Under the pieces are notes generated by a model. That model had not been told where the DNA came from. It searched no databases and saw only the letters and a program-made list of their open reading frames with translations. This document shows, in pieces, positions 52,146 through 60,033 of a stretch of DNA of 64,000 nucleotides. This stretch comes from Pseudooceanicola atlanticus (GTDB taxonomy: Bacteria > Pseudomonadota > Alphaproteobacteria > Rhodobacterales > Rhodobacteraceae): assembly GCF_000768315.1 (NCBI RefSeq), contig NZ_AQQX01000002.1, positions 434,001 to 498,000 of the forward strand, in the 5' to 3' direction. The position numbers and the translations under genes are program-made. Every line of letters begins with the position of its first letter. Position 1 is the stretch's first letter.

Positions 52146-53453
52146 TCACTCTGCCGCCAGGGCCGGTTGGGTTTGCGTTGTGCCCCGCAGGATCGCATCC
52201 GTCACGTCCACGGCCGAGGACAGGCCGTCCTCGTGGAACCCGTTCTTCATCCAGGCGCCACAGAACCAGGTGTGGTTCTGCCCGTTCATCATCGCCATCT
52301 GCGATTGCGCGGCGAGTGCAGCAGCATCGTAGACCGGGTGGCGCAATGTCACCTCGTCATGGATCAGCGCGGGGTCGATCCGGTGCGTCGCGTTCAGCGT
52401 CACGAACAGCGGGTCATCCTTGGGGATCGGCTGTAGCCGGTTCATCCAGTAGGTCAGGTCCAGCGCATCGCCGACCTTGCCGTCCCGTTCACGGTAATTC
52501 CACGACGCCCAGGCATGTCGGCTTCTTGGCATCACCTTGTCGTCGGAATGCAGCGTGACCGAGTTCGGCTGATACCGGATCGCTCCCAGCCCCTGCCGTT
52601 CCTCGACCGTCGGATCGCTCAGCAGCGCCAGGCTGTCATCGGAATGGGTGGCGAGGATCACCTCGTCAAAGGTCTCCCACTCGCCGCCCTCGACCCGGAC
52701 CTCGGGCCCGGTCATGGTGCGTCGGATCCCCTGCACCGGCGCGTTCAGCCGGATCGACACGCCATCGCGGCGCAAGGCGGCCTCGACCCGGCGGACATAT
52801 TCAATCGACCCGCCCTGCACCGTGTACCATTGATGCTGCCCCGTATGGCTGAGCAGCGCGTGGTTCTCGAAGAACCGGATCATCGCGTCGGCGGGGAAAT
52901 CGAGGATGCGGTCCTTGGGCGTCGACCAGATCGCGCCCGACAGCGGCAGCAGGTAGTAATCGCGAAACCATGGACCGGTGCCAAGCGCCTCCAGCAGGCC
53001 GCCGATGGTCATGTTGCTGTCCTGCGCGGTATCCAGCGCGCGGGCATTGAACCGCATCACGTCGCGCAGCATCCGCAGGAACCGCGGATTGGCGATGTTG
53101 CGGGTCTGAGCGAAGACGGCGCGCAGGCTGGCCAGGCCGTATTCCATCCGCCCGCCCATCACCGAGGCGCCAAAGCTCATGTCGCTTTTCACCACCGGCA
53201 CATCCAGATCGTCGAACATCGCGGTCAGTTGCGGGTAATTGGCATAGTTGAAGACGATGAACCCGGTATCCACCGGCTGATCGCCACGTTTCCCGGCCAT
53301 CACGGTGCGGGCATGGCCGCCCAGGCGGCCCGCGGCTTCGATCAGGGTGACGTCATGCGTGGCCGCAAGCTGTCGCGCGGCCCCCAGGCCGGAGATCCCG
53401 GCACCGATGACAGCGACGCGGCGGCGCCCGAGTGATGGGGCTTCGAATGGCAT
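52146..53453 (-). CDS. FAD/NAD(P)-binding amine-oxidase-like protein
   Basis: 435 residues. FAD motif AVIGAGISGLGAARQLA at 14-30, then LIEAAGRLGGHARTV, and a C-terminal FCGAWMKNGFHEDG-type flavin segment. It is the constant partner of DUF1365. AAAAAGGA precedes the ATG. First gene of the minus-strand unit, with a possible sigma-E-type promoter at 53485-53513. Probably oxidises or isomerises a membrane lipid acyl chain; this is inferred from the cluster. Confidence 0.87.
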   Translation of the reverse strand: MPFEAPSLGRRRVAVIGAGISGLGAARQLAATHDVTLIEAAGRLGGHARTVMAGKRGDQPVDTGFIVFNYANYPQLTAMFDDLDVPVVKSDMSFGASVMGGRMEYGLASLRAVFAQTRNIANPRFLRMLRDVMRFNARALDTAQDSNMTIGGLLEALGTGPWFRDYYLLPLSGAIWSTPKDRILDFPADAMIRFFENHALLSHTGQHQWYTVQGGSIEYVRRVEAALRRDGVSIRLNAPVQGIRRTMTGPEVRVEGGEWETFDEVILATHSDDSLALLSDPTVEERQGLGAIRYQPNSVTLHSDDKVMPRSRHAWASWNYRERDGKVGDALDLTYWMNRLQPIPKDDPLFVTLNATHRIDPALIHDEVTLRHPVYDAAALAAQSQMAMMNGQNHTWFCGAWMKNGFHEDGLSSAVDVTDAILRGTTQTQPALAAE

Positions 53454-53484
53454 GGAACGTCCTTTTTCGTCCGTAGTCGGGTAT

Positions 53485-53513
53485 AGTTACGGGCGGGCTG
53501 CCGAAACGGATGC
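53485..53513 (-). promoter_or_regulatory. Candidate RpoE promoter for the FAD-DUF1365-SDR unit
   Basis: On the minus strand GCATCC, 18 bp, then TAACT. This resembles the TGATCC/TAAGA pair with 18-bp spacing that I recall for R. sphaeroides sigma-E promoters, with 4/6 and 4/5 matches. The start would lie about 25 nt before the ATG. Confidence 0.35.
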
Positions 53514-53623
53514 ACCGGCGCGGAAAAAACTTGGAACATTGAGGGGCGACGCTACGTCAGCCAGCGTCAACCCCCTTGCTCACAAGGCCTCACGGAAAAT
53601 GTGCGAAAAAAATTGCATCTCGG

Positions 53624-53652
53624 TGAACCAATTTCGACGGCCGTACGTATCT
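53624..53652 (+). promoter_or_regulatory. Candidate ECF-type promoter of rpoE-chrR
   Basis: TGAACC at 53624-53629 (5/6 to TGATCC) followed 18 bp later by TATCT; alternatively read with a 16-bp spacer to CGTATC, a general ECF layout. It lies about 105 bp before the rpoE ATG, in a 303-bp divergent intergenic region. Autoregulation by RpoE is expected for this family. Confidence 0.4.
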
Positions 53653-53727
53653 TTCCCATGTTGCAGCAGGTCGCACCCGAGACATCTGATGTGCCCTCGT
53701 CCGTTCCACCCCCTCGTGCTAGGAGGG

Positions 53728-53757
53728 ATGGGAAGACGAAAGGGCCGGCAAAAGTGA
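53728..53757 (+). CDS. Possible 9-codon upstream ORF overlapping the rpoE start
   Basis: ATG at 53728 directly follows AGGAGGG and encodes MGRRKGRQK, ending in a TGA that overlaps the rpoE ATG as TGATG. The zero spacing to AGGAGGG is poor, but the proper rpoE start has no ribosome-binding site of its own, so coupling through this mini-ORF is possible. Confidence 0.3.
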   Translation: MGRRKGRQK

Positions 53758-54311
53758 TGTCAGACAAGGGACCAGAGGATAGCCGCAAGGCGTGGATCGA
53801 AGACATGATCCGCATTCGCGATCACAAGGATCGCGAGGCTTTTGCCCGGCTGTTCGCCCATTTCGCGCCACGCGTGAAGGGCTTCCTCATCTCTTCCGGG
53901 TCCGACCCAGCCGTGGCCGAGGATTGCGCCCAGGACGTCATGGTCTCTGTCTGGCGCAAGGCGCATCTGTTCGATCCGACCCGGGCCTCCGTGTCCACCT
54001 GGATCTTCACGATCGCCCGGAACCGGCGGATCGACCTGGCGCGCAAGGACAAGCGACCCGAACCCGAAGATCTGGGTTGGGGCCCGGAACCCGAGCAGGC
54101 CCAGGACGACGGACTGGCCCTGCAACAGGAGAGTGAACAACTGGGGCAGGCCCTGGCCGCCCTACCGAGCAAACAGCGCGAGCTGATCGAGAAATGCTAT
54201 TTCGGCGACCTGTCTCATCGTGAGATCGCCGATGCGACCGGGCTGCCGCTCGGGACGATCAAATCGCGGATACGGCTGGCGCTGGAAAAGCTGCGCCACG
54301 CCATGGGGTGA
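53757..54311 (+). CDS. rpoE: ECF sigma factor RpoE (ChrR-controlled, ECF11 type)
   Basis: 184 residues. Region 2: FARLFAHFAPRVKGFLISSG, AEDCAQDVMVSVWRKAHLFD and STWIFTIARNRRIDLAR. Region 4: LPSKQRELIEKCYFGDLSHR and GTIKSRIRLALEKLRHAMG. It directs RNA polymerase to singlet-oxygen and peroxide-stress promoters and is held inactive by ChrR, encoded 4 bp downstream. The start was set at ATG 53757 (GTG one codon before is equally possible); the longer upstream frame is not supported. Confidence 0.94.
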   Translation: MSDKGPEDSRKAWIEDMIRIRDHKDREAFARLFAHFAPRVKGFLISSGSDPAVAEDCAQDVMVSVWRKAHLFDPTRASVSTWIFTIARNRRIDLARKDKRPEPEDLGWGPEPEQAQDDGLALQQESEQLGQALAALPSKQRELIEKCYFGDLSHREIADATGLPLGTIKSRIRLALEKLRHAMG

Positions 54312-54315
54312 AGAG

Positions 54316-54966
54316 ATGGAGAAGATCAGACACCACCTGACAGAAGAGCTGTTGATGGGCTACGCGGCGGGCACCCTGCCCGAGGCGTTTTCCCTTGTCG
54401 TGGCGAGCCATGTGTCCATGTGCGACACCTGCCGCGCCGCTGTTGAAACCTATGACATGATCGGCGGCGTCCTGCTGGACGAAGCCTCGTCCGAAATGTC
54501 GCCGGACAGCCTCGAGGCTGCCCTGGCCCGGCTGAGCGATCATGACCATAACGTCGAAAAGACCGACACCGGTACCAACCCCGATGCCGTGCTGCCGGCG
54601 CCCCTGCGCGATTATGTCGGCGGTGATGTGGATGCGATCCGCTGGCGCCCCGTGGGCGGCGGCGTGAAGCAGGCGATCCTGCCGACCAGCAAGGATGCCT
54701 CGGCCCGGTTGCTGCTGATCCCTGCCGGATCGGCCGTGCCCGACCATGGGCATCGCGGGATGGAGCTGACGATGGTGCTGACCGGTGCCTTCGAGGACGA
54801 AACCGACCGCTTCGCCCGTGGCGATGTGGAGGTCGCGACCGAAGACCTGGATCACATGCCGGTGGCCGATATCGGCGCCGATTGCATCTGCCTTGCGGCC
54901 ACCGACGCGCCGCTGCGGTTCAATTCCTGGATCCCGCGCCTGGCACAGCCCTTCCTGCGGATCTGA
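54316..54966 (+). CDS. chrR: Anti-sigma factor ChrR (zinc anti-sigma plus cupin)
   Basis: 216 residues. The zinc anti-sigma motif H-x25-H-x3-C-x2-C is met exactly by His6, His32, Cys36 and Cys39. The C-terminal cupin-like domain keeps its metal ligands: His144, His146, Glu150 (DHGHRGMELT) and His180 (LDHMP). It sequesters RpoE until singlet oxygen triggers its loss. ATG 54316 lies 4 bp after rpoE. It is convergent with rmuC. Confidence 0.95.
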   Translation: MEKIRHHLTEELLMGYAAGTLPEAFSLVVASHVSMCDTCRAAVETYDMIGGVLLDEASSEMSPDSLEAALARLSDHDHNVEKTDTGTNPDAVLPAPLRDYVGGDVDAIRWRPVGGGVKQAILPTSKDASARLLLIPAGSAVPDHGHRGMELTMVLTGAFEDETDRFARGDVEVATEDLDHMPVADIGADCICLAATDAPLRFNSWIPRLAQPFLRI

Positions 54967-54973
54967 CGATAAA

Positions 54974-54994
54974 CCGCCGGGTCAGTCCCGGCGG
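54974..54994 (-). terminator. Terminator hairpin shared by chrR and rmuC ends
   Basis: An 8-bp perfect stem (54974-54981 with 54987-54994), loop TCAGT. On the minus strand it is followed by TTTATCG. The rmuC stop codon (54982-54984) begins in the loop side of the hairpin, so the terminator overlaps the end of the coding sequence. Confidence 0.7.
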
Positions 54995-56244
54995 GTCAGG
55001 CGTGCCACGGCGCTTCCGGCATCCTCGATGCCGCCATCCGCGCCAGTATCGGGCGCCAGTTCCTCGAAATCGAAATTGTCCAGCCGGGCGGCACGTTTGC
55101 CCGCCCGCTCGGCGGCCGTTCCGATCCCGTCCAGGTCATTGCGGGCCTGGTTGAAATGGGTGTCCAGCTTCTGCACCCGCTCCACAACGATCTCGACGTC
55201 GCGATGCAGCAGTTTCAGCATGTTGCGGATCGCGCCCGCCTGTTCCCGCATCCGCGCATCCTTCAGGATCGCGCGCATCGTGTTCAGCGTGGCCATGCAG
55301 GTCGTGGGCGACACGATCCAGACCCGCGCATTGAACCCTTCACGCACCACGTCGGCGAAATTAGCGTGCAGCTCCGCGTAGACGGCCTCGGACGGCAGGA
55401 ACATCAGCGCGCCATCTGCCGTCTCGCCCTCGATCACGTATTTGTCGGAGATCGCCTTGATATGGGCCTTCACCGAGGTCTTGAAGGCCTGTCCCGCCGC
55501 CCGCGCCTCTGCGTCGTTGGAGGCGTTGCGCAGCGCCTCGTAGGCTTCCAGCGGAAACTTCGCGTCGATCACGATGGGGCCCGGCGGGTTCGGCAGGTGG
55601 ATCAGGCAATCCGCCCGCTTCCCGTTCGACAGCGTCGCCTGCAGCGTATAGCTGTCCTTGGGCAGCGCCTTGGACACGATGTCGTTCAGCTGGATTTCCC
55701 CAAAGGCCCCGCGCGTCTGCTTGTTCGACAGGATGTCCTGAAGCGACAGCACATCGCCCGACAGCTTGGTGATATTCTCCTGAGCCTTGTCGATCGTGGC
55801 CAGCCGCGCCTGCAGCTCCGTCAGGCTTTTCGTCGTCTTCTCGGACCCGCCCTGCAACTGCTTGTTCACAAGCTCCTGCATATCCGACATGGCACGGGCG
55901 TTTTTCATCGCGTTCTCGTGCAGACGGTCGCTCATCTGCTGCTGCACGGCGGCCAGCCGGGTCTCCATCGCCTGCAAGACCTGGGATTGCCCCGTCGCCT
56001 GCGCGTTCGAGACCGAGGTCAGCCCCCCTGTCAGCTGCTCCTGCCCACGGCCCAGCCCCTCGACCGCGCGGCCCAGCTGATCCATCTGATAGATCAGCGG
56101 TTCGGTCGCACGTGCGGACCGCGCAACGCCCCGCAGGGCGAGGATCAGCAGGGTGACGATCAGCAGGGCCAGCCCGCCGCCGATCAGCAGGGCCAGCGCG
56201 GCAGGGTCGTTCAGGTCAAGCGTGGTGGAACCGATCTGGATCAT
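54982..56244 (-). CDS. rmuC: DNA recombination protein RmuC homologue
   Basis: 420 residues. An N-terminal membrane helix (about 15-38) precedes a long coiled coil (about 50-180, QMSDRLHENAMKNARAMSDM), then the RmuC nuclease-like core: GAFGEIQLNDIV, RADCLIHLPNPPGPIVIDAKFPLEAY split here as ADCLIHLP and IVIDAKFP, and MFLPSEAVYAEL. It limits DNA inversions at short repeats and acts in phage defence and replication-fork DNA handling in E. coli. Its ATG overlaps the mutL stop by 4 bp. Confidence 0.93.
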   Translation of the reverse strand: MIQIGSTTLDLNDPAALALLIGGGLALLIVTLLILALRGVARSARATEPLIYQMDQLGRAVEGLGRGQEQLTGGLTSVSNAQATGQSQVLQAMETRLAAVQQQMSDRLHENAMKNARAMSDMQELVNKQLQGGSEKTTKSLTELQARLATIDKAQENITKLSGDVLSLQDILSNKQTRGAFGEIQLNDIVSKALPKDSYTLQATLSNGKRADCLIHLPNPPGPIVIDAKFPLEAYEALRNASNDAEARAAGQAFKTSVKAHIKAISDKYVIEGETADGALMFLPSEAVYAELHANFADVVREGFNARVWIVSPTTCMATLNTMRAILKDARMREQAGAIRNMLKLLHRDVEIVVERVQKLDTHFNQARNDLDGIGTAAERAGKRAARLDNFDFEELAPDTGADGGIEDAGSAVARLTRRD

Positions 56245-58136
56245 GTGCGTCCGAAAAGTCGTTCGATATCAGAGAGTTTCAGCTCCACATAGGTGGGGCG
56301 TCCGTGGTTGCACTGGCCCGACATCGGCGTCGCCTCCATTTCGCGCAGCAGGGCGTTCATTTCTTCCACCCGCATCCGCCGCCCCGACCGGATCGACCCG
56401 TGGCAGGCCACCCGGCTGAGGATCGCGTCGATCCGCGCCTTCAGCGTCGCGCTGTCGCCCGCATCCGCCAACTCGTCCAGGATATCGAGCACCAGCGCCT
56501 TGGCATCGACCTCGCCCAGGATGGCCGGGGTTTCCCGCACCGCCACCGCGCCACCGCCAAAGGGTTCGATGGTCAGGCCAAGTGCCTGAAGCTCCTCGGC
56601 GAATTCTTCCAGGCGCGCGCAATCGCCGGCGCTCAGCTCGATGATCTCGGGGATCAGCAGGGCCTGCGCGGCGACTCCGTTTTCGGCCATCTGCGCCTTC
56701 AGCTTTTCATAGACCAGCCGCTCATGGGCTGCGTGCTGATCGACCAGGACCATGCCGCGTTCGGTCTGGGCCACGATGTAGTTCTCGTGCACCTGCGCCC
56801 GCGCCGCCCCCAGCGGATAGCTTTCCAGCCGGGGCGCATCAGGGGCCGGATCAACCACGTCGGGCTGCGGTTCATAGCGGGCCGAGGGCATTTCCCCGAA
56901 CCCCTCGAACGACGCGGGCCGCTCCGGCGCCTGCCCCTGGTAGGACGCCACCCGCGCCGCGGCAGAGGGGCGATCCATCTGGTAGACCCGTGCTGGACCA
57001 GTCGGTCCAGCCCCCATCGAACCATCGCCCATCGGTTCCGGCCGCATGGCACCCAGAGTTGCACCGGCCACCGTCGACGACGCGCGATGCCCCGCCTCGG
57101 CCAGCGCATGGCGCAGGCCCGACACGATCAGCCCGCGGGCGATACCCGGATCACGGAACCGGACCTCGGATTTCGCCGGGTGCACGTTCACATCCACCAG
57201 CATCGGGTCGCAATCGATGAAGAGCGCCGCGGCCGGGTGCCGGTCCCGGCTCAGCACGTCCATATAGGCCGCGCGCAACGCCCCGGTCAGCAGCTTGTCC
57301 CGCACCGGGCGGCCGTTGACGAACAGGAATTGCGACACCGCCGCGCCCCGCGAATAGGTGGGCAGCGCGGCATAGCCGATCATGTGCAGCCCCTCGCGTT
57401 CCGCGTCGATGCGCAGGGCGTTGTCCGCAAAATCGCGCCCGATGATCGCCGCCAGCCGCCCGTGCAGCGCGTCGAACATGTCGCCGCTTTCGGGATCGGC
57501 GCGGAACACCACCCGGCCCTCGCCGCCCCCGGTCACGTCGCGCAGGGTGAAACCGACATAGGGTGAGGCCATGGCCAGCCGCTTCATCACGTCCGTGACC
57601 GCCTGCCCCTCTGCCCGGTCGGTGCGCAGGAATTTCAGCCGTGCGGGCGTGGCGAAGAACAGGTCGCGCAGCTCCACCACCGTGCCGGACGACAGCGCGG
57701 CGGGCCGCACGTCCTCCATCCGGCCACCGCTCACCGCGATCTCGGCCGCCGCCTGCCCCGCCACGCGCGAGGTGATGCGCAACCGCCCGACGGCGCCAAG
57801 CGAGGGCAACGCCTCGCCCCGGAAGCCGAAGGTGTGGATGTTCAGCAGGTCGGACCCGTCGATCTTGGACGTGGCATGGCGCGACAGGGCCAGCGGCAGC
57901 GCGGCTTCGGGGATGCCCCAGCCGTCGTCGCGCACCCGGATCAGACCCTTGCCGCCATCGGCGATCGTCACCTCGATCCGGGTCGCCCCGGCATCCAGCG
58001 CGTTCTCAACCAGCTCCTTCACGGCCGAAGCAGGGCGTTCCACCACCTCACCGGCCGCGATCCGGTTGATCGCCGCCTCGTCCAGCTGGCGAATTTCGGG
58101 GCGCGTTTCGCTTATCTTGGGGTCTGCTCGCATCAT
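56241..58136 (-). CDS. mutL: DNA mismatch repair protein MutL
   Basis: 631 residues. GHKL ATPase: AAGEVVERPASAVKELVENA, DDGWGI, and GFRGEALPSLG. The C-terminal endonuclease/dimer domain carries DQHAAHERLVYEKL (DQHAxxExxxxE metal motif), ACHGSIRSGRRM and CNHGRPTYVEL. The intact motif indicates a nicking MutL, as expected in bacteria without MutH. The first of two adjacent ATGs is listed (58136); the second (58133) has slightly better spacing to GAGG. It forms an operon with rmuC. Confidence 0.95.
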   Translation of the reverse strand: MMRADPKISETRPEIRQLDEAAINRIAAGEVVERPASAVKELVENALDAGATRIEVTIADGGKGLIRVRDDGWGIPEAALPLALSRHATSKIDGSDLLNIHTFGFRGEALPSLGAVGRLRITSRVAGQAAAEIAVSGGRMEDVRPAALSSGTVVELRDLFFATPARLKFLRTDRAEGQAVTDVMKRLAMASPYVGFTLRDVTGGGEGRVVFRADPESGDMFDALHGRLAAIIGRDFADNALRIDAEREGLHMIGYAALPTYSRGAAVSQFLFVNGRPVRDKLLTGALRAAYMDVLSRDRHPAAALFIDCDPMLVDVNVHPAKSEVRFRDPGIARGLIVSGLRHALAEAGHRASSTVAGATLGAMRPEPMGDGSMGAGPTGPARVYQMDRPSAAARVASYQGQAPERPASFEGFGEMPSARYEPQPDVVDPAPDAPRLESYPLGAARAQVHENYIVAQTERGMVLVDQHAAHERLVYEKLKAQMAENGVAAQALLIPEIIELSAGDCARLEEFAEELQALGLTIEPFGGGAVAVRETPAILGEVDAKALVLDILDELADAGDSATLKARIDAILSRVACHGSIRSGRRMRVEEMNALLREMEATPMSGQCNHGRPTYVELKLSDIERLFGRT

Positions 58137-58311
58137 GCCTCAAGACTTAGCATGCGCCCCTTGATTCGACCATGGCCAAGCGGCGCAGAGAGTCCCCCGG
58201 GCAACAATTGCTGACGAAGCCGCCGCCTGCCCCTTCCCTCGCCGCGGCACGCAACATATAGTGTGCGCCAAGGCAATCCCGGCCGAGAACCGGGGCGAAA
58301 AGGACACGGGC

Positions 58312-59121
58312 ATGGCGCATATCATCGTCGTTGGAAACGAAAAGGGCGGAGCGGGGAAATCCACCGTCTCGATGCATGTGGCCACCGCGCTCTCCCGGCT
58401 GGGCCACAAGGTCGCCACGCTGGACCTCGACCTGCGCCAGAAGACCCTGGGCCGCTACGTCGACAACCGCACCCGCTACCTCGCCAAGGAGGGGATCACC
58501 CTCCCCTCCCCCGACTATATCGACCTGCCCGATATCGACAAATCGACGATGCAACCGGGCGAGAACCCCTATGATCACCGCCTGTCGGCCGCCGTGTCGC
58601 AGCTGGAGGCCGAGGCCGAGTTCATCCTGATCGACTGCCCCGGGTCGCATACCCGCCTCAGCCAGGTGGCACATTCGCTGGCCGATACGCTGATTACCCC
58701 GCTGAATGACAGCTTCGTCGATTTCGACCTGCTGGCGCATATCGACAATGACGGCGAACGCATCCTCGGGCCCTCGGTCTATTCCGAAATGGTGTGGAAT
58801 GCCCGCCAGTTGCGCGCGCAGGCCGGGCTGAAACCCATCGACTGGGTGGTGCTGCGCAACCGGCTCGGCGCCCAGCAGATGGTTAACAAGGCCAAGATGG
58901 AAAAGGCGCTTGAGCGTCTGTCCAAGCGTATTGGTTTCCGCGTCGTGCCGGGCTTCAACGAACGCGTCATCTTCCGCGAGTTGTTCCCGCGCGGCCTGAC
59001 CCTGCTGGATCTCAAGGATGTGGGCGTGCAGCAGCTGAACATCTCCAACATCGCCGCCCGGCAGGAACTGCGTGATCTGATCAAATCGCTGAACCTGCCC
59101 GGCGTCACCGTCGATTTCTGA
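58312..59121 (+). CDS. mipZ: Division-plane positioning ATPase MipZ
   Basis: 269-residue ParA/MinD-family ATPase. The deviant Walker A GNEKGGAGKST lies at 8-18 (signature Lys11). LDLDLRQKTLGRYVDNR, FILIDCPGSHTRLSQ and FVDFDLL are characteristic of MipZ. It forms gradients from ParB at the poles and inhibits FtsZ off-centre. The start was placed at ATG 58312, which opens directly on the nucleotide-binding strand; an upstream in-frame extension of 17 residues is not supported. Single gene between mutL (divergent) and dinB-like gene. Confidence 0.94.
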   Translation: MAHIIVVGNEKGGAGKSTVSMHVATALSRLGHKVATLDLDLRQKTLGRYVDNRTRYLAKEGITLPSPDYIDLPDIDKSTMQPGENPYDHRLSAAVSQLEAEAEFILIDCPGSHTRLSQVAHSLADTLITPLNDSFVDFDLLAHIDNDGERILGPSVYSEMVWNARQLRAQAGLKPIDWVVLRNRLGAQQMVNKAKMEKALERLSKRIGFRVVPGFNERVIFRELFPRGLTLLDLKDVGVQQLNISNIAARQELRDLIKSLNLPGVTVDF

Positions 59122-59154
59122 CGCGCCCCGGGCAATTAGGGCCTGACAATCCGC

Positions 59155-59176
59155 TTCATCTTGCCGAAAATACTCC
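59155..59176 (+). repeat. Core repeat copy 4 (22 bp)
   Basis: TTCATCTTGCCGAAAATACTCC differs by one base from the core at 13271-13292, 13382-13403 and 21459-21480. Here the hairpin arms are absent and CCGCCGGAGG follows. It lies between mipZ and the DinB gene. Confidence 0.85.
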
Positions 59177-59230
59177 CGCCGGAGGCATCCGACCGCGCCA
59201 CCAGTGCCGCCACCGGATCGGGAGAGAGAG

Positions 59231-59755
59231 ATGACACCCTATCGCGAAATGGCCCTGAACAACGCCTGGGCCAATGCCACGCTCTACGCGGCCATGTCCC
59301 CGTTATCTCAAGCAGATTTCACCGCCCCGCGGCCCGGTTTCTTCCCCTCTCTCGCCGCCACGATGGATCACATCTACGCCGTCGACCTCTATTACATCGA
59401 CGCGCTGGAACAGGGCGCATTGGGCCGTTCGGTCTATGACCGCGCGCCCGTCACCTCGGTGGCGGAGCTGGGCGGGCTGCAATCCCGGGCCGATCTCAGG
59501 CTGGCCCGGTTCTGCTCCGCCCTGACGCCCGACATTCTGGCGCGGCGGGTGCGCACCGAACGCGCCCACGACCCGGAGGTGACAGAGCGTACCGACATGC
59601 TCTTGCTGCATCTTTTCCAGCACCAGGTGCACCATCGCGGCCAGGCCCATGTGCAATTGCAGGATGCCGGGATCGCGCCGCCGCAGCTGGACGAATTCTT
59701 TCTCGACGACGACCGCGCCGCCACCGCGCGCCCCTATTGGCCGGAGCCCTCATGA
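59231..59755 (+). CDS. DinB-family metalloprotein
   Basis: 174 residues, four-helix bundle of the DinB/YfiT type. Metal-ligand histidines: His in ATMDHIYAVD (about 45) and the pair in QHQVHHRGQAH (near 135). Members include thiol-S-transferases and isomerases using bacillithiol or glutathione; the substrate here is unknown. GGAGAGAGAG precedes ATG 59231. Its stop overlaps the next gene's start (ATGA). Confidence 0.85.
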   Translation: MTPYREMALNNAWANATLYAAMSPLSQADFTAPRPGFFPSLAATMDHIYAVDLYYIDALEQGALGRSVYDRAPVTSVAELGGLQSRADLRLARFCSALTPDILARRVRTERAHDPEVTERTDMLLLHLFQHQVHHRGQAHVQLQDAGIAPPQLDEFFLDDDRAATARPYWPEPS

Positions 59756-60033
59756 GCCTTCTCGGTATCCTGTTCCTCATCCTCGAAGGCGGGCTCTTCC
59801 TCGCCTGGGCCTTCTTCATGTTCCGCACGCTCTTCCGCCTGAACCGCCATGCCACCGCGCAGCGGCAGGCGCGGGGCGGCAATCCGTTCATGGGTCTGGG
59901 CGAGACATTTTCGACCTTCGGCGCCTTTGCCAGAGGTCAGATTTTCCCCAGCGATCGCAAGCTGTTGGCGATCCTGACGCTCGCACTGTTCGCGATGATC
60001 GCCCTGCGCGTCATGCTGATCGGGGCGGCCTAG
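59752..60033 (+). CDS. Small two-helix membrane protein (unrecognised)
   Basis: 93 residues: an N-terminal helix (about 3-25, LGILFLILEGGLFLAWAFFM), a basic/glycine-rich loop (RQARGGNPFMGLG) and a C-terminal helix (about 72-91). GGAG lies 5 nt before the ATG, and ATGA couples it to the DinB gene. The TAG stop is shared with the convergent SDR gene (CTAG at 60030-60033). No function can be given. Confidence 0.7.
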   Translation: MSLLGILFLILEGGLFLAWAFFMFRTLFRLNRHATAQRQARGGNPFMGLGETFSTFGAFARGQIFPSDRKLLAILTLALFAMIALRVMLIGAA

